Source: Pseudoalteromonas shioyasakiensis (GTDB lineage: Bacteria > Pseudomonadota > Gammaproteobacteria > Enterobacterales > Alteromonadaceae). Taken from it: DNA of 64,000 nucleotides. Shown here one piece after another: positions 52,715-62,156 of this stretch (the stretch's first letter is position 1; each line of letters begins with the position of its first letter). Made by a program: the position numbers and the translations under genes. The notes beneath the pieces were generated by a model that saw nothing but the letters and a program-made list of their open reading frames with translations, had not been told where the DNA came from and searched no databases. The stretch is from positions 62,001-126,000 of the forward strand of contig NZ_LRUE01000024.1 of NCBI RefSeq assembly GCF_001550135.1. The letters run 5' to 3'.

Positions 52715-53296
52715 ATGAGCGAGCAGGATTTGGATTTAGCGCTAGTTAAAAGGGTCCAGCAAGGAGATAAAAACGCCTTCAACCTATTAGTTAGAAAATA
52801 TCAGAATAAAATTGCAGGTTTGATTTCACGTTATGTATCGAACCAAGGTGATGTTGCTGATGTCGCACAAGAAGCTTTTATTAAAGCTTACCGTGCTTTA
52901 CCTAACTTTAGAGGTGATAGCGCTTTTTATACTTGGTTGTACCGTATCGCCGTAAATTGTGCTAAAAATTACTTAGTTGCGCAGGGTCGTAAACCCCCAG
53001 CTAACGATGTTGATGCCGAAGAAGCAGAATTTTATGACAGTGCAGATGCAATGCGTTCAAACGCATCGCCAGAAAACCTGTTATTAAGTGACGAAGTACG
53101 TGCTGTAATTTTTAATACGATTGATAGTTTGCCTGAAGATCTAAAAACCGCGATTACCCTTCGTGAAATTGAAGGTATGAGCTATGAAGAAATAGCCGTG
53201 GTTATGGATTGCCCTGTGGGAACGGTACGTTCACGTATTTTCCGTGCCCGTGAGGCGATTGATAATAAATTGAATCCATTAATAGGTGAGTCTTAG
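52715..53296 (+). CDS. rpoE: RNA polymerase sigma-E factor
   Basis: The extracytoplasmic stress sigma factor, 193 residues from the ATG at 52715, close to the family length (191). Sigma region 2 is seen in YQNKIAGLISRYVSNQGDVADVAQEAFIKAYRAL and region 4 in LKTAITLREIEGMSYEEIAVVMDCPVGTVRSRI. An in-frame ATG 14 codons upstream (52673) is possible; both lack an ideal ribosome site, since GAGGAG sits 11 nt before 52715. A sigma-E-like promoter precedes it, and rseA, its membrane anti-sigma, follows within 2 bases. Confidence 0.95.
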   Translation: MSEQDLDLALVKRVQQGDKNAFNLLVRKYQNKIAGLISRYVSNQGDVADVAQEAFIKAYRALPNFRGDSAFYTWLYRIAVNCAKNYLVAQGRKPPANDVDAEEAEFYDSADAMRSNASPENLLLSDEVRAVIFNTIDSLPEDLKTAITLREIEGMSYEEIAVVMDCPVGTVRSRIFRAREAIDNKLNPLIGES

Positions 53297-53297
53297 T

Positions 53298-53924
53298 ATG
53301 ACAAAAGCAGACGTTAACAAGTTGGATAATGAGCAGTTGTCCGCGTTACTTGACGGCGAGCAGCAGTTAACTGATCAAGCGATCACAAACGACGATGTGT
53401 CTACATTTGGTCGTTACGCAATGATTGGTGATGTAATGCGTGCTGAGGCAAATAACAACGCTTTTAATTTTGACATTGCAGATGCAGTGGCAGAATCACT
53501 TGAGCAAGAACCTGTTTACGCAGATTTCGCGAATAAAACAACGGCACCAAAAAGCGAAGAGATCGTGGCGGCAACAGGCACTGATAACGTGGTAGCATTT
53601 AATTGGCGTCGTCCATTTGCACAAGTGGCCATTGCTGCTAGTGTTGCTATGTTTGCGATTGTGGGCGTACAAACATTGCCACAAAACACCGAGTCTCCGC
53701 AAAGTGACATTCCAACATTACAAACAGTACCATTAACAGGTATGGCTTCTCCTGTAAGTTACTCATCTGAGCAGCCTGCATTAGAAAATGCAGAGCAAGG
53801 TTTACGTGAGTTACAACAGCAGCGTATTGGCGCATTAGTTCTTGAGCACCAACGTCAAGCACGTGTTGCATATTCGCTAGAAAAATCGCAAACTGCAGAA
53901 AATGCAGACGAGGAAAAAAACTAA
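53298..53924 (+). CDS. rseA: Anti-sigma-E factor RseA
   Basis: A 208-residue single-pass inner-membrane anti-sigma factor. The cytoplasmic N-terminus carries the family motif DNEQLSALLDGEQ that binds sigma-E; one helix (about residues 97-117, PFAQVAIAASVAMFAIVGVQ) leads to a periplasmic domain cleaved by DegS under stress. The ATG follows the rpoE stop by 1 base; an in-frame extension four codons upstream is unsupported. It is cotranscribed with rseB and rseC. Confidence 0.95.
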   Translation: MTKADVNKLDNEQLSALLDGEQQLTDQAITNDDVSTFGRYAMIGDVMRAEANNNAFNFDIADAVAESLEQEPVYADFANKTTAPKSEEIVAATGTDNVVAFNWRRPFAQVAIAASVAMFAIVGVQTLPQNTESPQSDIPTLQTVPLTGMASPVSYSSEQPALENAEQGLRELQQQRIGALVLEHQRQARVAYSLEKSQTAENADEEKN

Positions 53925-53928
53925 TTAA

Positions 53929-54882
53929 ATGAAAGTTTTTACTTTTATTTTGTCGCTGGTATTAACGGCTCCAGCCATTGCCAGCGACGAAAATCCCGCC
54001 AAGACTTTATTAAATGATATGGCTACGGCCGTTCATACTCGCAACTTTGACGCATCATTTGTGGTTGTAAAAGGCCAAGCTATGGAACCCTATCGCTGGT
54101 TACATGCAAAACAAGGTGATATTGAACTTGAGCATCTAAGTTTACTGAACGGCGCTGGCCTAGAAATGGTGCGCGTTGACGATCAAGTGACCTATTTTGA
54201 GCCTCATTCAGAGCCTTATTCAGTTAAAACAGACTCTATTGCCGGGCCAATTCCTGAGGTACTTTTTAAAGATATAAATCGACTAAGCGCTCACTATGAT
54301 TTTGTGCTTGGCGGAAAAGGCCGTATTGCAGGGCGCTCAGCACAGTTAGTGCGTATCGAATCTAAAGATGAATACAAGTATAACTACTGGATTTGGTTAG
54401 ATACTGAGTCTTCGTTGTTACTTAAATCTGCCTATGTGAATCACAAAGGTGAGATGCTTGAGCAGTTACAGTTAACTCATATCAGCGTAACAGAGCAGCC
54501 TGCTCCTATGTTAGTTGAAATGCAAAATCGTGACTTTCCTGCGGTGCTTGCGACTAACGATTTAGCCAATAATGAAGACAGCGCAGCGAATGATTGGAAA
54601 ATTGGTTGGCTTCCTGATGGCTTTAAGTTATTAAAGTCTGATCGTCATAAACTTGATTTAAATAATGAACTTGCTGACTATTATTTATATTCAGATGGGT
54701 TTGTTGAAGTGTCTGTTTTTATTCAAAGACCTTTACCAGGTAAGCGCGCAAGCGGCGCTTTAACCTCAGGTGCAACGACTGTGTATGTGCACAATGGTGG
54801 TAGCTTTGATGTATCGGTTGTTGGTAATATTCCTGCTATGACAGCCAAAGCTATAGCTGAGTCGGTAGCGCGACCTCTTTAA
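53929..54882 (+). CDS. rseB: Sigma-E regulatory protein RseB
   Basis: A 317-residue periplasmic protein that protects RseA from cleavage and senses lipopolysaccharide or lipid. A signal peptide of about 18 residues (ending AIAS) precedes the MucB/RseB N-terminal domain (KTLLNDMATAVHTRNFDASFVV) and the smaller C-terminal domain (GWLPDGFKLL). The spacing of 4 bp after rseA and 3 bp before rseC indicates one operon. Confidence 0.95.
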   Translation: MKVFTFILSLVLTAPAIASDENPAKTLLNDMATAVHTRNFDASFVVVKGQAMEPYRWLHAKQGDIELEHLSLLNGAGLEMVRVDDQVTYFEPHSEPYSVKTDSIAGPIPEVLFKDINRLSAHYDFVLGGKGRIAGRSAQLVRIESKDEYKYNYWIWLDTESSLLLKSAYVNHKGEMLEQLQLTHISVTEQPAPMLVEMQNRDFPAVLATNDLANNEDSAANDWKIGWLPDGFKLLKSDRHKLDLNNELADYYLYSDGFVEVSVFIQRPLPGKRASGALTSGATTVYVHNGGSFDVSVVGNIPAMTAKAIAESVARPL

Positions 54883-54885
54883 ATC

Positions 54886-55335
54886 ATGATTGAACAAACA
54901 CTCACTGTCGTGTCGGTTAAAGGCACGACAGCGAATTTAGAAGCAGAACAAAAGCAAGCCTGTGCCGGCTGTAATGGTCGTTGTGGTTCGCAAGTTTTTG
55001 CAAAGCTGTTTGGAACAGCTAAAAAAACCTTTCCTTATACCTTCGAAAAAGAGCTCCAAGTAGGGCAAAAAGTAACTTTAGCACTCGATGATAGCCACTT
55101 AGTTAAACACGCTATGGCTGTTTACATGCTACCCCTTTTGTTTAGTTTAGGGTTTGCTTTAATCGCATTTTCGGCTTTTTCGCTTACAGAAGGCTGGCAA
55201 ATTTTAGCCGCCGTGATTGGTGGCTTAACGGGCTATGCGATAGCAAAATCAAGGGTTAAGAGCCTTAAGCATGATATTAAAGTAATAAAAATTCACCCAA
55301 TTACTATTCCTTTCACTCAAATAGATGGTGATTAA
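54886..55335 (+). CDS. rseC: SoxR-reducing system protein RseC
   Basis: A 149-residue inner-membrane protein of the RseC/MucC family, with a cysteine cluster CAGCNGRCG near residue 25 and two helices (about residues 73-94 and 98-116). It participates in redox maintenance of SoxR and in sigma-E modulation. It is the last sigma-E gene before lepA, with a 70-bp gap. Confidence 0.92.
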   Translation: MIEQTLTVVSVKGTTANLEAEQKQACAGCNGRCGSQVFAKLFGTAKKTFPYTFEKELQVGQKVTLALDDSHLVKHAMAVYMLPLLFSLGFALIAFSAFSLTEGWQILAAVIGGLTGYAIAKSRVKSLKHDIKVIKIHPITIPFTQIDGD

Positions 55336-55405
55336 AGCCAATTAAATGTAAAATTGTCGCTTTATACACTTAGTCCATTTTATATAGAAGTTTAGAATCC
55401 AGTTT

Positions 55406-57193
55406 ATGAAGCATATCCGTAATTTTTCGATCATCGCCCATATTGACCATGGTAAATCGACTCTCTCTGACCGTCTTATCCAAGTTTGTGGTGGTTTAAC
55501 AGACCGTGAAATGCAGCAGCAGGTGTTAGACTCAATGGACATTGAGCGTGAGCGTGGTATTACCATCAAAGCGCAAAGTGTAACGCTAAATTATAAAGCT
55601 AAAGACGGCGAAACATATCAGTTAAACTTTATCGACACGCCAGGACACGTTGACTTCACATACGAAGTATCGCGTTCACTTGCAGCCTGTGAAGGTGCGC
55701 TTTTAGTTGTTGATGCGGGTCAAGGTGTGGAAGCTCAAACTTTAGCTAACTGCTACACAGCAATCGAAATGGACTTAGAAGTTATTCCAGTTCTGAATAA
55801 AATCGATTTACCGCAAGCCGACCCACTGCGTGTAGCAGAAGAAATTGAAGACATCATTGGTATCGATGCCCTAGATGCTGTGCAATGTAGTGCTAAAACT
55901 GGTATTGGTATTGAAGAAGTACTCGAAATCATTGTTAAAGATATTCCGCCACCAGAAGGTGACAAAGATGAGCCACTACAGGCGCTTATCATTGACTCAT
56001 GGTTTGACCCATACCAAGGCGTTGTATCACTTGTGCGTATTAAGCATGGTGAATTGCGCTCGGGCGATAAAATTAAGATCATGTCGAATGATCAAGTTCA
56101 TATCGCAGATAAAGTGGGTATTTTCACACCAAAACAAACCAACACGGGTATCCTAAAAACCGGTGAGGTAGGCTTTGTTATTGCGGGTATTAAAGAAATC
56201 CATGGTGCACCTGTAGGTGATACCATCACTTTACAACGTAATTCTGCTCCAGAGCGTTTACCGGGCTTCCAACGCATTAAACCGCAGGTTTATGCAGGTA
56301 TGTTCCCAATTTCATCAGATGACTATGAGTCATTCCGTGATGCGCTAGATAAATTAAGCTTGAACGATGCGTCGTTATTCTTCGAGCCAGAAAACTCAAC
56401 AGCACTAGGCTTTGGTTTCCGTTGTGGCTTCTTAGGTATGCTACACATGGAAATCATTCAAGAGCGTCTTGAGCGTGAATACGACATTGATCTTATTACC
56501 ACTGCGCCAACAGTAATCTACGAAGTAGAGACTAAAGACGGAACTAAACAGATAGATAACCCGTCTGACTTACCACCGGTGAATAATATTCTTGAAATCC
56601 GTGAGCCAATTGTTGAAGCTAACATACTAGTTCCGCAAGAGTTTTTAGGTAACGTAATTACGCTTTGTGTTGAAAAGCGTGGTATGCAAACTAAAATGAG
56701 CTACCATGGTAAGCAAGTTGCGGTGACGTACGAATTACCGATGGCTGAAGTAGTCATGGACTTCTTCGATAAGTTAAAATCAACAAGCCGTGGTTTTGCA
56801 TCGCTTGATTATAACTTTAAGCATTTCCAAGCTTCAGACATGGTACGTGTTGACGTATTAATTAATGGTGAGCGTGTTGATGCGTTAGCGATTATTGTAC
56901 ACCGCGATATTGCACAATCACGTGGTCGTCAGTTAGCTGAAGCACTGAAAGACTTAATTCCACGTCAGCAGTTTGATATTGCGATTCAAGCAGCGATTGG
57001 TCAGCATGTTATTGCCCGTACAACAGTTAAGCAATTACGTAAAAACGTAATCGCGAAATGTTACGGTGGTGACGTGAGTCGTAAGAAGAAACTACTACAA
57101 AAACAAAAAGAAGGTAAAAAGCGAATGAAGCAACTAGGTAACGTTGAAGTACCTCAAGATGCATTCTTAGCTATCCTTAAAGTTGGTAAATAA
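55406..57193 (+). CDS. lepA: Elongation factor 4 (LepA)
   Basis: A 595-residue translational GTPase that acts on stalled or mistranslocated ribosomes. The G1 motif [15 protein letters not shown]3 DTPGHVDF and G4 NKIDLP are present and the characteristic C-terminal domain follows ([36 protein letters not shown]). It starts the lepA-lepB-rnc-era-recO-pdxJ block; lepB begins 26 bp after it. Confidence 0.97.
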   Translation: MKHIRNFSIIAHIDHGKSTLSDRLIQVCGGLTDREMQQQVLDSMDIERERGITIKAQSVTLNYKAKDGETYQLNFIDTPGHVDFTYEVSRSLAACEGALLVVDAGQGVEAQTLANCYTAIEMDLEVIPVLNKIDLPQADPLRVAEEIEDIIGIDALDAVQCSAKTGIGIEEVLEIIVKDIPPPEGDKDEPLQALIIDSWFDPYQGVVSLVRIKHGELRSGDKIKIMSNDQVHIADKVGIFTPKQTNTGILKTGEVGFVIAGIKEIHGAPVGDTITLQRNSAPERLPGFQRIKPQVYAGMFPISSDDYESFRDALDKLSLNDASLFFEPENSTALGFGFRCGFLGMLHMEIIQERLEREYDIDLITTAPTVIYEVETKDGTKQIDNPSDLPPVNNILEIREPIVEANILVPQEFLGNVITLCVEKRGMQTKMSYHGKQVAVTYELPMAEVVMDFFDKLKSTSRGFASLDYNFKHFQASDMVRVDVLINGERVDALAIIVHRDIAQSRGRQLAEALKDLIPRQQFDIAIQAAIGQHVIARTTVKQLRKNVIAKCYGGDVSRKKKLLQKQKEGKKRMKQLGNVEVPQDAFLAILKVGK

Positions 57194-57219
57194 TTAGAAG
57201 TAAATAAAGGAATTAATGC

Positions 57220-58155
57220 ATGGCGGGTTACTTTTCTATTTTCTTAGTGTTGTTAACGCTAGGCTCAGGATTAATTTGGTTAATTGACCACTTTATGTTT
57301 GCGCCAAAGCGTCAGCAACGCATTGCCCTTGCTCAAAATGCAGCAGGTGGCGAATTAGACGAAGAAACCGCTGCATTAATTGCGCCTGAGCCAAGCATCA
57401 CTGAAACGGCTAAGTCAATCTTCCCGATGATTGCAGCGATCACTATTTTTCGCTCTTTCATTTTTGAACCGTTTCAAATTCCATCAGGTTCAATGATGCC
57501 AACCCTATTAGTGGGTGACTTCATTTTGGTACAGAAGTACTCATATGGCATCAAAGACCCAATTTGGCGTAGCCAGTTAGTTGATGTTGATGAACCTGAA
57601 CGTGGTGATATTGTGGTATTTAAATACCCATTAGACGAGCGCGTGGATTACATTAAACGCACGATTGGTTTACCGGGCGATAAAATTGTATATCGCAATA
57701 AGCACCTTTATATTCAGCCAAAATGTGCCGAAGGTGTAACACAGCAAGGTGATTTGCTGTGTAATGAATACAACAAAATTGATATGGAAATCCTCAATAG
57801 TGACGAGTTCAAGCAGGGTTCGATGAATTTAGTGCGCTTAGAAGAAAACCTAAGCACAGTGAATCATAATATTTTAATTAACCCGCAAGCTCCTGAAATG
57901 AAAGGCCGTTATTATCAACAACCAGGTACACGCTCAGACGAGTGGGTTGTTCCTGCCGATCATTATTTCATGATGGGTGATAACCGTGATAATAGCCAAG
58001 ACAGTCGCTTTTGGGGCTTTGTACCTAAAGAAAACTTGGTAGGTAAAGCCGTCTTTATATGGATGAGTTTTGAATTTGAGAATGGCCCAGATGACTTTTT
58101 ACCAGGCTGGGTTCCAACTGGTGTTCGTTTTGAACGCCTAGGTAATATTCAGTAA
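57220..58155 (+). CDS. lepB: Signal peptidase I
   Basis: A 311-residue membrane peptidase that removes signal peptides after Sec or Tat export. Two N-terminal helices anchor it, the catalytic serine is Ser91 in [14 protein letters not shown] and the general base Lys146 in [15 protein letters not shown], and the C-terminal box [17 protein letters not shown] follows. The ATG lies 26 bp after lepA; rnc starts 2 bp after its stop. Confidence 0.97.
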   Translation: MAGYFSIFLVLLTLGSGLIWLIDHFMFAPKRQQRIALAQNAAGGELDEETAALIAPEPSITETAKSIFPMIAAITIFRSFIFEPFQIPSGSMMPTLLVGDFILVQKYSYGIKDPIWRSQLVDVDEPERGDIVVFKYPLDERVDYIKRTIGLPGDKIVYRNKHLYIQPKCAEGVTQQGDLLCNEYNKIDMEILNSDEFKQGSMNLVRLEENLSTVNHNILINPQAPEMKGRYYQQPGTRSDEWVVPADHYFMMGDNRDNSQDSRFWGFVPKENLVGKAVFIWMSFEFENGPDDFLPGWVPTGVRFERLGNIQ

Positions 58156-58157
58156 CG

Positions 58158-58835
58158 ATGAAAAAAAACGTAACAGAGTTATACAACAAAATAGGTTATA
58201 CATTTACTGATCAAGCTTTGCTTGAGCAGGCAATGACGCACCGCAGTCATAAAGGCCAACATAACGAGCGCTTAGAGTTTTTAGGTGATTCTATTTTGAG
58301 CTTTGTGATTGCGAATGCGCTTTACACTAAATTTCCAAAAGCACGCGAAGGTGATTTAAGCCGCATGCGTTCGACCCTAGTTCGTGGTCAAACGTTGGCT
58401 GAATTTGGCCTAGAGTTTGGCTTAGGCGATTACTTACGCTTAGGTCCGGGTGAGCTTAAAAGCGGTGGTTTTCGCCGTGAATCAACCCTTGCTGATGCCG
58501 TAGAGGCGATTATTGGTGCGGTGTTTTTAGACTCAAACATTGAACAATGTGGTGAGTTAATTTTAAGTTGGTACGAGTCGCGTCTTGATGCAATTTCGCC
58601 GGGCTTAAATCAAAAAGATCCGAAAACATTACTTCAAGAATACTTACAAGCGCGCAAATTATCGTTACCTGGCTACACTGTAATTGATACAAAAGGCCAA
58701 GCGCACAATCAAACATTCACGGTTGAATGTATTGTTGAAGGGATGGATAGCATTATCTCAGTAGGTAGCTCACGTCGTAAAGCTGAGCAAAAAGCCGCTG
58801 AAAAAGCCTTAAAGATACTTAAAAATGAATCTTGA
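58158..58835 (+). CDS. rnc: Ribonuclease III
   Basis: A 225-residue double-stranded RNA endonuclease for rRNA and mRNA processing. The catalytic signature is [18 protein letters not shown] and the second acidic site is [14 protein letters not shown]; a C-terminal dsRNA-binding domain follows ([31 protein letters not shown]). It starts 2 bp after lepB and its last 11 bases overlap era. Confidence 0.97.
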   Translation: MKKNVTELYNKIGYTFTDQALLEQAMTHRSHKGQHNERLEFLGDSILSFVIANALYTKFPKAREGDLSRMRSTLVRGQTLAEFGLEFGLGDYLRLGPGELKSGGFRRESTLADAVEAIIGAVFLDSNIEQCGELILSWYESRLDAISPGLNQKDPKTLLQEYLQARKLSLPGYTVIDTKGQAHNQTFTVECIVEGMDSIISVGSSRRKAEQKAAEKALKILKNES

Positions 58836-59757
58836 TGATTTAATTAGCAAAGAACCTGCAGAGCTAGATACGCACTGCGGTATGGTTGCCATTGTTGGCC
58901 GCCCAAATGTAGGTAAATCAACCTTACTTAACTATATTGTTGAGCAAAAGGTGTCTATTACCTCACGTAAGCCACAAACCACACGACACCGTATCATGGG
59001 TATTCATACCGAAGGTAAATACCAAGCTGTTTATGTTGATACACCAGGCTTACACGTCGAAGAAAAACGCGCTATTAACCGTTTAATGAACCGTGCTGCA
59101 TCAAGCTCAATTGGCGATGTAGAACTGATCATCTTTGTGGTTGAAGGCACACACTGGAACGAAGACGATGAGATGGTACTAAATAAAGTACGTCAGAGTG
59201 GTCGTCCAGTATTGTTAGTGATGAATAAAATTGACCAAGTTAAAGACCGTGATTTAGTGCTTCCGCACATGCAGTTTTTAGGTGGTAAATTTGATTTTGT
59301 GGCTATTATGCCGGTCTCTGCGAAGCAGGGTAAAAATATTGATTTAATCAAAGATGAAGTGAAAAAGCGTTTACCGCTTTGTGAGTTTTACTTCCCTGAA
59401 GACTACGTAACAGACCGTTCAATGCGCTTTATGGCGGCTGAAGTGATCCGTGAAAAGCTGATGCGCTTTATGGGTGATGAGCTACCATATTCAGTCACCG
59501 TAGAGATCGAGCAGTTTAAATGGCAAGAAAACGGTGTCTGGCAAATTAATGGTTTGATCCTCGTTGAGCGTGAAACACAAAAGCGTATGGTGATCGGCAA
59601 TAAAGGCGAAAAGCTCAAAGTGATTGGCCGTGAAGCTCGTAAAGACCTTGAAGACATGCTTGATAACAAAGTGTTTTTAGAACTTTGGGTAAAAGTGAAG
59701 TCTGGCTGGGCTGACGATGAGCGTGCGCTACGTAGCCTTGGCTATGGTGAAGACTAA
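58825..59757 (+). CDS. era: GTPase Era
   Basis: A 310-residue GTPase needed for 30S assembly and 16S maturation. G motifs are clear: GRPNVGKST, the switch region [15 protein letters not shown] and NKIDQV. The C-terminal KH domain is in [22 protein letters not shown]. The ATG lies within the rnc end (AAAATGAATCTTGA region), giving coupled translation. Confidence 0.97.
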   Translation: MNLDDLISKEPAELDTHCGMVAIVGRPNVGKSTLLNYIVEQKVSITSRKPQTTRHRIMGIHTEGKYQAVYVDTPGLHVEEKRAINRLMNRAASSSIGDVELIIFVVEGTHWNEDDEMVLNKVRQSGRPVLLVMNKIDQVKDRDLVLPHMQFLGGKFDFVAIMPVSAKQGKNIDLIKDEVKKRLPLCEFYFPEDYVTDRSMRFMAAEVIREKLMRFMGDELPYSVTVEIEQFKWQENGVWQINGLILVERETQKRMVIGNKGEKLKVIGREARKDLEDMLDNKVFLELWVKVKSGWADDERALRSLGYGED

Positions 59758-59774
59758 GTAAAGCCTTACACGCC

Positions 59775-60461
59775 ATGGATAGCGAATTCTACACAGCATA
59801 CCTGCTGCACCGACGTCCATTTAGCGACTCGCAAGTCATGCTCGATATGCTGGTAGAAGGCGTAGGTCAGCTTAGAATGCTGGCCCGTGTTAGTGGTCGC
59901 CAGGCCACTAAACATAAAGCACAATTACAACCTTTCCAATCTCTGCTCGTACAATATAGCGGCAAGTCTGATTTAAAATACATCAATCGTTTTGAGCCCC
60001 ATGGCGGGCAAACTATGTTGCAGGGCACCGAGCTTTATTGCGGCTTCTATATGAACGAATTAACCAATCGTATCGTACCTATCAATGAGCCGATGGAAAG
60101 TGTATATCATCTTTATAAACAGCATCTAGACGAGTTATCAACCACTAAAAACCTACAAGCTGTGCTGCGCTCTTACGAGTTTCAACTGTTAGAGATGCTG
60201 GGTTATGGCGTTGATTTTACTGTTGATGCCGAAGGTGATGAAATTAACGATGCAGCAAATTACCAGTACTTTGCTGAATACGGTTTCTTGCTGCATGACG
60301 ACCCCAATAGTGGCTTTTCAGGAAAGCAATTAAATGCCATAGCAGCTCATGACTTTAGCGCCCCTGATGTGTTATATATGGCAAAGCAATTAAGTAGATA
60401 CCTACTCAAGCCTTTACTTGGTAAAAAGCCATTAAAAAGCCGTGAGTTATTTATTAAGTAG
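59775..60461 (+). CDS. recO: DNA repair protein RecO
   Basis: A 228-residue recombination mediator that helps load RecA on SSB-coated DNA. The opening EFYTAYLLHRRPFSDSQVMLDMLVEG matches the OB-fold N-terminus, and the later helical part (LRSYEFQLLEMLGYGVDF) is standard. There is no zinc finger, as usual in gammaproteobacteria. It begins 17 bp after era. Confidence 0.95.
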   Translation: MDSEFYTAYLLHRRPFSDSQVMLDMLVEGVGQLRMLARVSGRQATKHKAQLQPFQSLLVQYSGKSDLKYINRFEPHGGQTMLQGTELYCGFYMNELTNRIVPINEPMESVYHLYKQHLDELSTTKNLQAVLRSYEFQLLEMLGYGVDFTVDAEGDEINDAANYQYFAEYGFLLHDDPNSGFSGKQLNAIAAHDFSAPDVLYMAKQLSRYLLKPLLGKKPLKSRELFIK

Positions 60462-60504
60462 GCTGATGTTCAGCCTTGAATCGTTGTATTAAACAGGTAA
60501 AAAA

Positions 60505-61236
60505 ATGAAAGATATTCTTCTTGGTGTAAACGTTGATCACATTGCCACTTTACGCCAAGCGCGTGGCACGAGTTACCCAGATCCTGCGCATGCTGCAGCT
60601 GTTGCAGAGCATGCTGGTGCAGATGGTATCACCATTCATTTGCGTGAAGACCGTCGTCACATTCAAGACCGCGACGTATATGTGATGGCAAAAACGATTC
60701 AAACACGTATGAATCTTGAGATTGCAGTCACCGATGAAATGATCGACATCGCCCTTGAAGTGAAACCTGCTTATGTTTGTTTAGTGCCTGAAAAACGTGA
60801 AGAGCTCACCACTGAGGGCGGCCTAGATGTTGTGGGTAATTTTGAAAAAGTAAAAGCAGCAACAGAAAAGCTAACAGCTGCGGGAATTAAGGTTTCGTTA
60901 TTCATTGATGCCGACAACGCACAACTTGACGCTGCAAAAGCGTGTAATGCTCCATACGTTGAAATTCACACAGGTGCTTATGCTGATGCTGAAAATGACG
61001 AAGAGCTTCACACTGAGCTTGAGCGTATACGTAGCGGCGTACAATATGCTGATAGCTTAGGTTTAATCGTTAATGCCGGCCATGGTCTTCATTATCACAA
61101 TGTAAAACCCATTGCGGCAATGCCAGAAATTTATGAGTTAAACATTGGCCATGCGATTATTGCCCGTGCAGCGATTGATGGTTTAGAAAAAGCAGTCAGC
61201 GATATGAAACGTTTAATGATTGAAGCAAGACTTTAG
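60505..61236 (+). CDS. pdxJ: Pyridoxine 5'-phosphate synthase
   Basis: A 243-residue TIM-barrel enzyme that condenses 1-deoxyxylulose 5-phosphate with 3-amino-2-oxopropyl phosphate in pyridoxine biosynthesis. The signature [20 protein letters not shown] opens the protein; the phosphate-binding loop region [20 protein letters not shown] and the C-terminal [13 protein letters not shown] and [11 protein letters not shown] are present. It ends the recO-pdxJ run at a terminator. Confidence 0.96.
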   Translation: MKDILLGVNVDHIATLRQARGTSYPDPAHAAAVAEHAGADGITIHLREDRRHIQDRDVYVMAKTIQTRMNLEIAVTDEMIDIALEVKPAYVCLVPEKREELTTEGGLDVVGNFEKVKAATEKLTAAGIKVSLFIDADNAQLDAAKACNAPYVEIHTGAYADAENDEELHTELERIRSGVQYADSLGLIVNAGHGLHYHNVKPIAAMPEIYELNIGHAIIARAAIDGLEKAVSDMKRLMIEARL

Positions 61237-61274
61237 CTGACGCCTTTAATAAGAGCCAGCAAATTTGAATACTG

Positions 61275-61310
61275 AACGCGGTGGAGATAATATCCATCGC
61301 GTTTTTATTT
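61275..61310 (+). terminator. Intrinsic terminator after pdxJ
   Basis: AACGCGGTGGA (61275-61285) pairs with TCCATCGCGTT (61293-61303, one G-U) around a 7-nt loop, followed by TTTTATTT. It slightly overlaps the end of the convergent gene. Confidence 0.8.
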
Positions 61311-61631
61311 ACTCAGATAAACAATAAATTGTGCAAGCAATGAAGATAGCCAAGGCGAAAGGCAGAGTAGGGCCACTAAATATTGATGTTTTTTCTTAAA
61401 GCTTTTTAAAACATCATCATCTACGGCCGACAATTCACCTTTTTTAATTGAATGAAAAACCATCGAGTTAGGTTTTGCCTTCATCAAACGGGCTTGGCTT
61501 TCGTATGTTTGCCACTGCTCTGTGTAATTGGTTTTTACGTAATTATTAGCTTCTATACTTAGTTTTTTATAGCGGAGGAAAAACCAAGTGAGTGAAATAG
61601 CACTAAAGACGATAAGTAAGATAAAATACAA
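61305..61631 (-). CDS. Unrecognised small membrane protein
   Basis: A 108-residue protein with a membrane helix at each end (residues 2-18 and about 84-106) joined by a basic, soluble stretch (LSIEANNYVKTNYTEQWQTY and following). I do not recognise the family. The start is TTG with GGGAG 6 nt upstream, overlapping the end of the lipoprotein gene at 61644, so it is probably translated in the same operon. Confidence 0.6.
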   Translation of the reverse strand: MYFILLIVFSAISLTWFFLRYKKLSIEANNYVKTNYTEQWQTYESQARLMKAKPNSMVFHSIKKGELSAVDDDVLKSFKKKHQYLVALLCLSPWLSSLLAQFIVYLSK

Positions 61632-61643
61632 AGCAAGCTCCCT

Positions 61644-62120
61644 TTAATACTTCACTACGCGTGTACCCGTGGAATAAATAATATCTGAACTAGGGCATGA
61701 ATAGTTAGGTTTTAGCTCTTTGCAAGATTGCTCAGGTGTGTCAAAACAAAAGTCAAAGCGAGTTTGGGTTTTCACCGCTTTATCAGTAATATTTTTCGCC
61801 AGCTCATTCCAGTGCCAATTAGTGATTACATCTTTTGCTGCGTCGGCAAATACAGAGTTAGTTGAGGCAACTACCTGAATATCTCTAATCTCATTTTGTG
61901 GCGTAATGACATACTCAATAGTTGCGCAACCTTCTTTTGCTTGGATAACTGCTTTTTTTGGGTATCTGGCAGGAAAGCGTTCAAGCTGTTGCCATTTTGC
62001 TGACTCCATTTCATTATAGCTAACAGCTAAATCCGCATACTCTAATTTTACTGGTTTGTCTGAGGTTGATGCGCAACCAAAGACAAACAAACTGCCAGCT
62101 AGTATTAAAGAGTTTTTCAT
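61644..62120 (-). CDS. Lipoprotein with TonB C-terminal-like domain
   Basis: A 158-residue lipoprotein with a lipobox at FGCAST (Cys at residue 16) and a TonB/energy-transducer C-terminal-like domain: RFPARYPKKAVIQAKEGCATIEYVI with DIQVVASTNSVFADAAKDVITNWHW. Without an N-terminal transmembrane transducer segment it cannot act as TonB itself; related proteins are single-domain adaptors of unknown role. It lies between barA and the small membrane protein on the same strand, 36 bp after barA. Confidence 0.8.
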   Translation of the reverse strand: MKNSLILAGSLFVFGCASTSDKPVKLEYADLAVSYNEMESAKWQQLERFPARYPKKAVIQAKEGCATIEYVITPQNEIRDIQVVASTNSVFADAAKDVITNWHWNELAKNITDKAVKTQTRFDFCFDTPEQSCKELKPNYSCPSSDIIYSTGTRVVKY

Positions 62121-62156
62121 TAATATATTCCTTTATATAATTTATTGGGTGTTCTT

